This document shows, in pieces, positions 63,601-64,000 of a stretch of 64,000 nucleotides of DNA. The stretch lies in assembly GCA_050084985.1 (NCBI GenBank), contig JBITNC010000002.1, forward strand, positions 6,510,001 through 6,574,000. The letters are read 5' to 3'. Below the pieces are notes generated by a model. The model had not been told where the DNA came from. It did not search any database and saw only the letters and a program-made list of their open reading frames with translations. A program made the position numbers and the translations under genes. How positions within the stretch are numbered: position 1 is the stretch's first letter; the number at the start of each line of letters is the position of its first letter. The DNA is from Nageia nagi (Eukaryota; Pinophyta).

Positions 63601-63883
63601 CAACAGAAAAAAATCTCTAAATTAGCATAATAATATGATATTCCTCTACAACCAAGTTAATTACTCTTACTCCTTGGGCAAATCCATCCTTGAGTCCAGA
63701 ATTGGCCCGCCATGAGGCCCTCTGGTTGGGAGGGAGATACCCAGATCGTTGGGCTTCAAAGAACAGAAGGCTTTTGGCTAATGCATCTCTATAATCTGCC
63801 TTAAACTTTCCCTCCACCCCATTGCTAAAAAGCAACAACAAAACTACAGCAAAGCACTGTAACCAAGCCCCTCCCCTCTCCAT
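60634..63883 (-). CDS. GH9 class-C endo-beta-1,4-glucanase with CBM49, copy 3 (divergent)
   Basis: This is a predicted secreted endoglucanase of 626 residues. The exons are 63883-63671, 63574-63362, 63275-63075, 62907-62818, 62700-62536, 62145-62022, 61922-61759, 61652-61328, 61230-61159 and 60947-60634. All junctions are GT..AG with the same phases as copies 1 and 2. A signal peptide covers about residues 1-25. YYDAGD (Asp80 and Asp83) and Glu478 are kept, so catalysis is possible. Several normally conserved positions have changed: HHRAAS instead of [16 protein letters not shown] instead of NYxxxEPTTY, and in the CBM49-like domain GQLWGL for GPLWGL and FPPRL where a Trp is expected. The linker (residues 499-522) is not Pro-rich like the others. 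The frame is fully open, so these changes look tolerated or selected, not simply decay. Confidence 0.92.
62282..62295. repeat. (TC)7 microsatellite in intron 5 of GH9 copy 3
   Basis: A short TC run lies in the 390-bp fifth intron. Confidence 0.85.
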
Positions 63884-63992
63884 TAGAGAGGTCCTCCAAC
63901 CCCAAGTCTAAATCTCCCAAACTCTAAATCGAAAGCCCAATTGTAAATCTAAGCCTCGATTAACTGTAGTGACCGTGCTTGTCTACTAGTCT

Positions 63993-64000
63993 GTATTTAT
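63993..64000 (-). promoter_or_regulatory. Possible TATA element of GH9 copy 3
   Basis: The minus strand reads ATAAATAC at the window edge, about 110 bases upstream of the start codon. It may be cut by the window end. Confidence 0.3.

Overview
This window is eukaryotic nuclear DNA, most likely from a seed plant with a large, transposon-rich genome. A gymnosperm is plausible, but the sequence alone does not prove it. Three lines of evidence point to a plant: multi-exon GH9 endoglucanases with a C-terminal CBM49 domain, Copia elements primed by initiator-Met tRNA, and plant-type LINE ORF1 (DUF4283-like) and LINE reverse transcriptase remnants. The host background is AT-rich, and most of the window is mobile DNA in different states of decay.

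The host genes are three paralogous class-C GH9 endo-beta-1,4-glucanases, all on the minus strand: 1511-4884, 26993-30455 and 60634-63883. Each can be assembled by eye into ten exons with GT..AG introns. All three share the intron phases 0,0,0,0,0,1,0,1,1, and the open proteins are 618, 622 and 626 residues long. Each has a signal peptide, a GH9 catalytic domain, a short variable linker exon and a CBM49-like domain. They form a dispersed tandem cluster whose two spacers (about 22 kb and 30 kb) are filled with retroelements. The third copy departs from the family consensus at several normally conserved positions.

The first spacer (4.9-27 kb) holds a SINE-like copy and a decayed LINE ORF1. That LINE is split by a very young LTR element (7545-15948; LTRs of 1445 and 1444 bp differing at five sites; target duplication ATAGG). 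The LTR element encodes Gag and a large unidentified accessory protein instead of Pol. The accessory reading frame appears to need removal of a 110-bp intron. Its LTRs carry an array of TGACGTCA palindromes among many CCGGA motifs. Next is a structurally complete minus-strand Copia element (16558-23254) whose leader carries, in antisense, a signal-peptide plus PLAT-domain fragment that looks captured from a host gene.

The second spacer (30.5-60.6 kb) holds a second SINE-like copy, two degenerate tandem-repeat fields (31.6-33.0 kb) and a minus-strand LINE. Copia-2 (35561-44471) is inserted inside that LINE. Beyond the LINE is a decayed Ty3/Gypsy element, interrupted by Copia-3 (47799-56901), which is itself interrupted by a non-coding LTR element (49784-53459). 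Target duplications support each layer.

No rRNA, tRNA or CRISPR features were seen. Stretches without recognisable content are listed as such.
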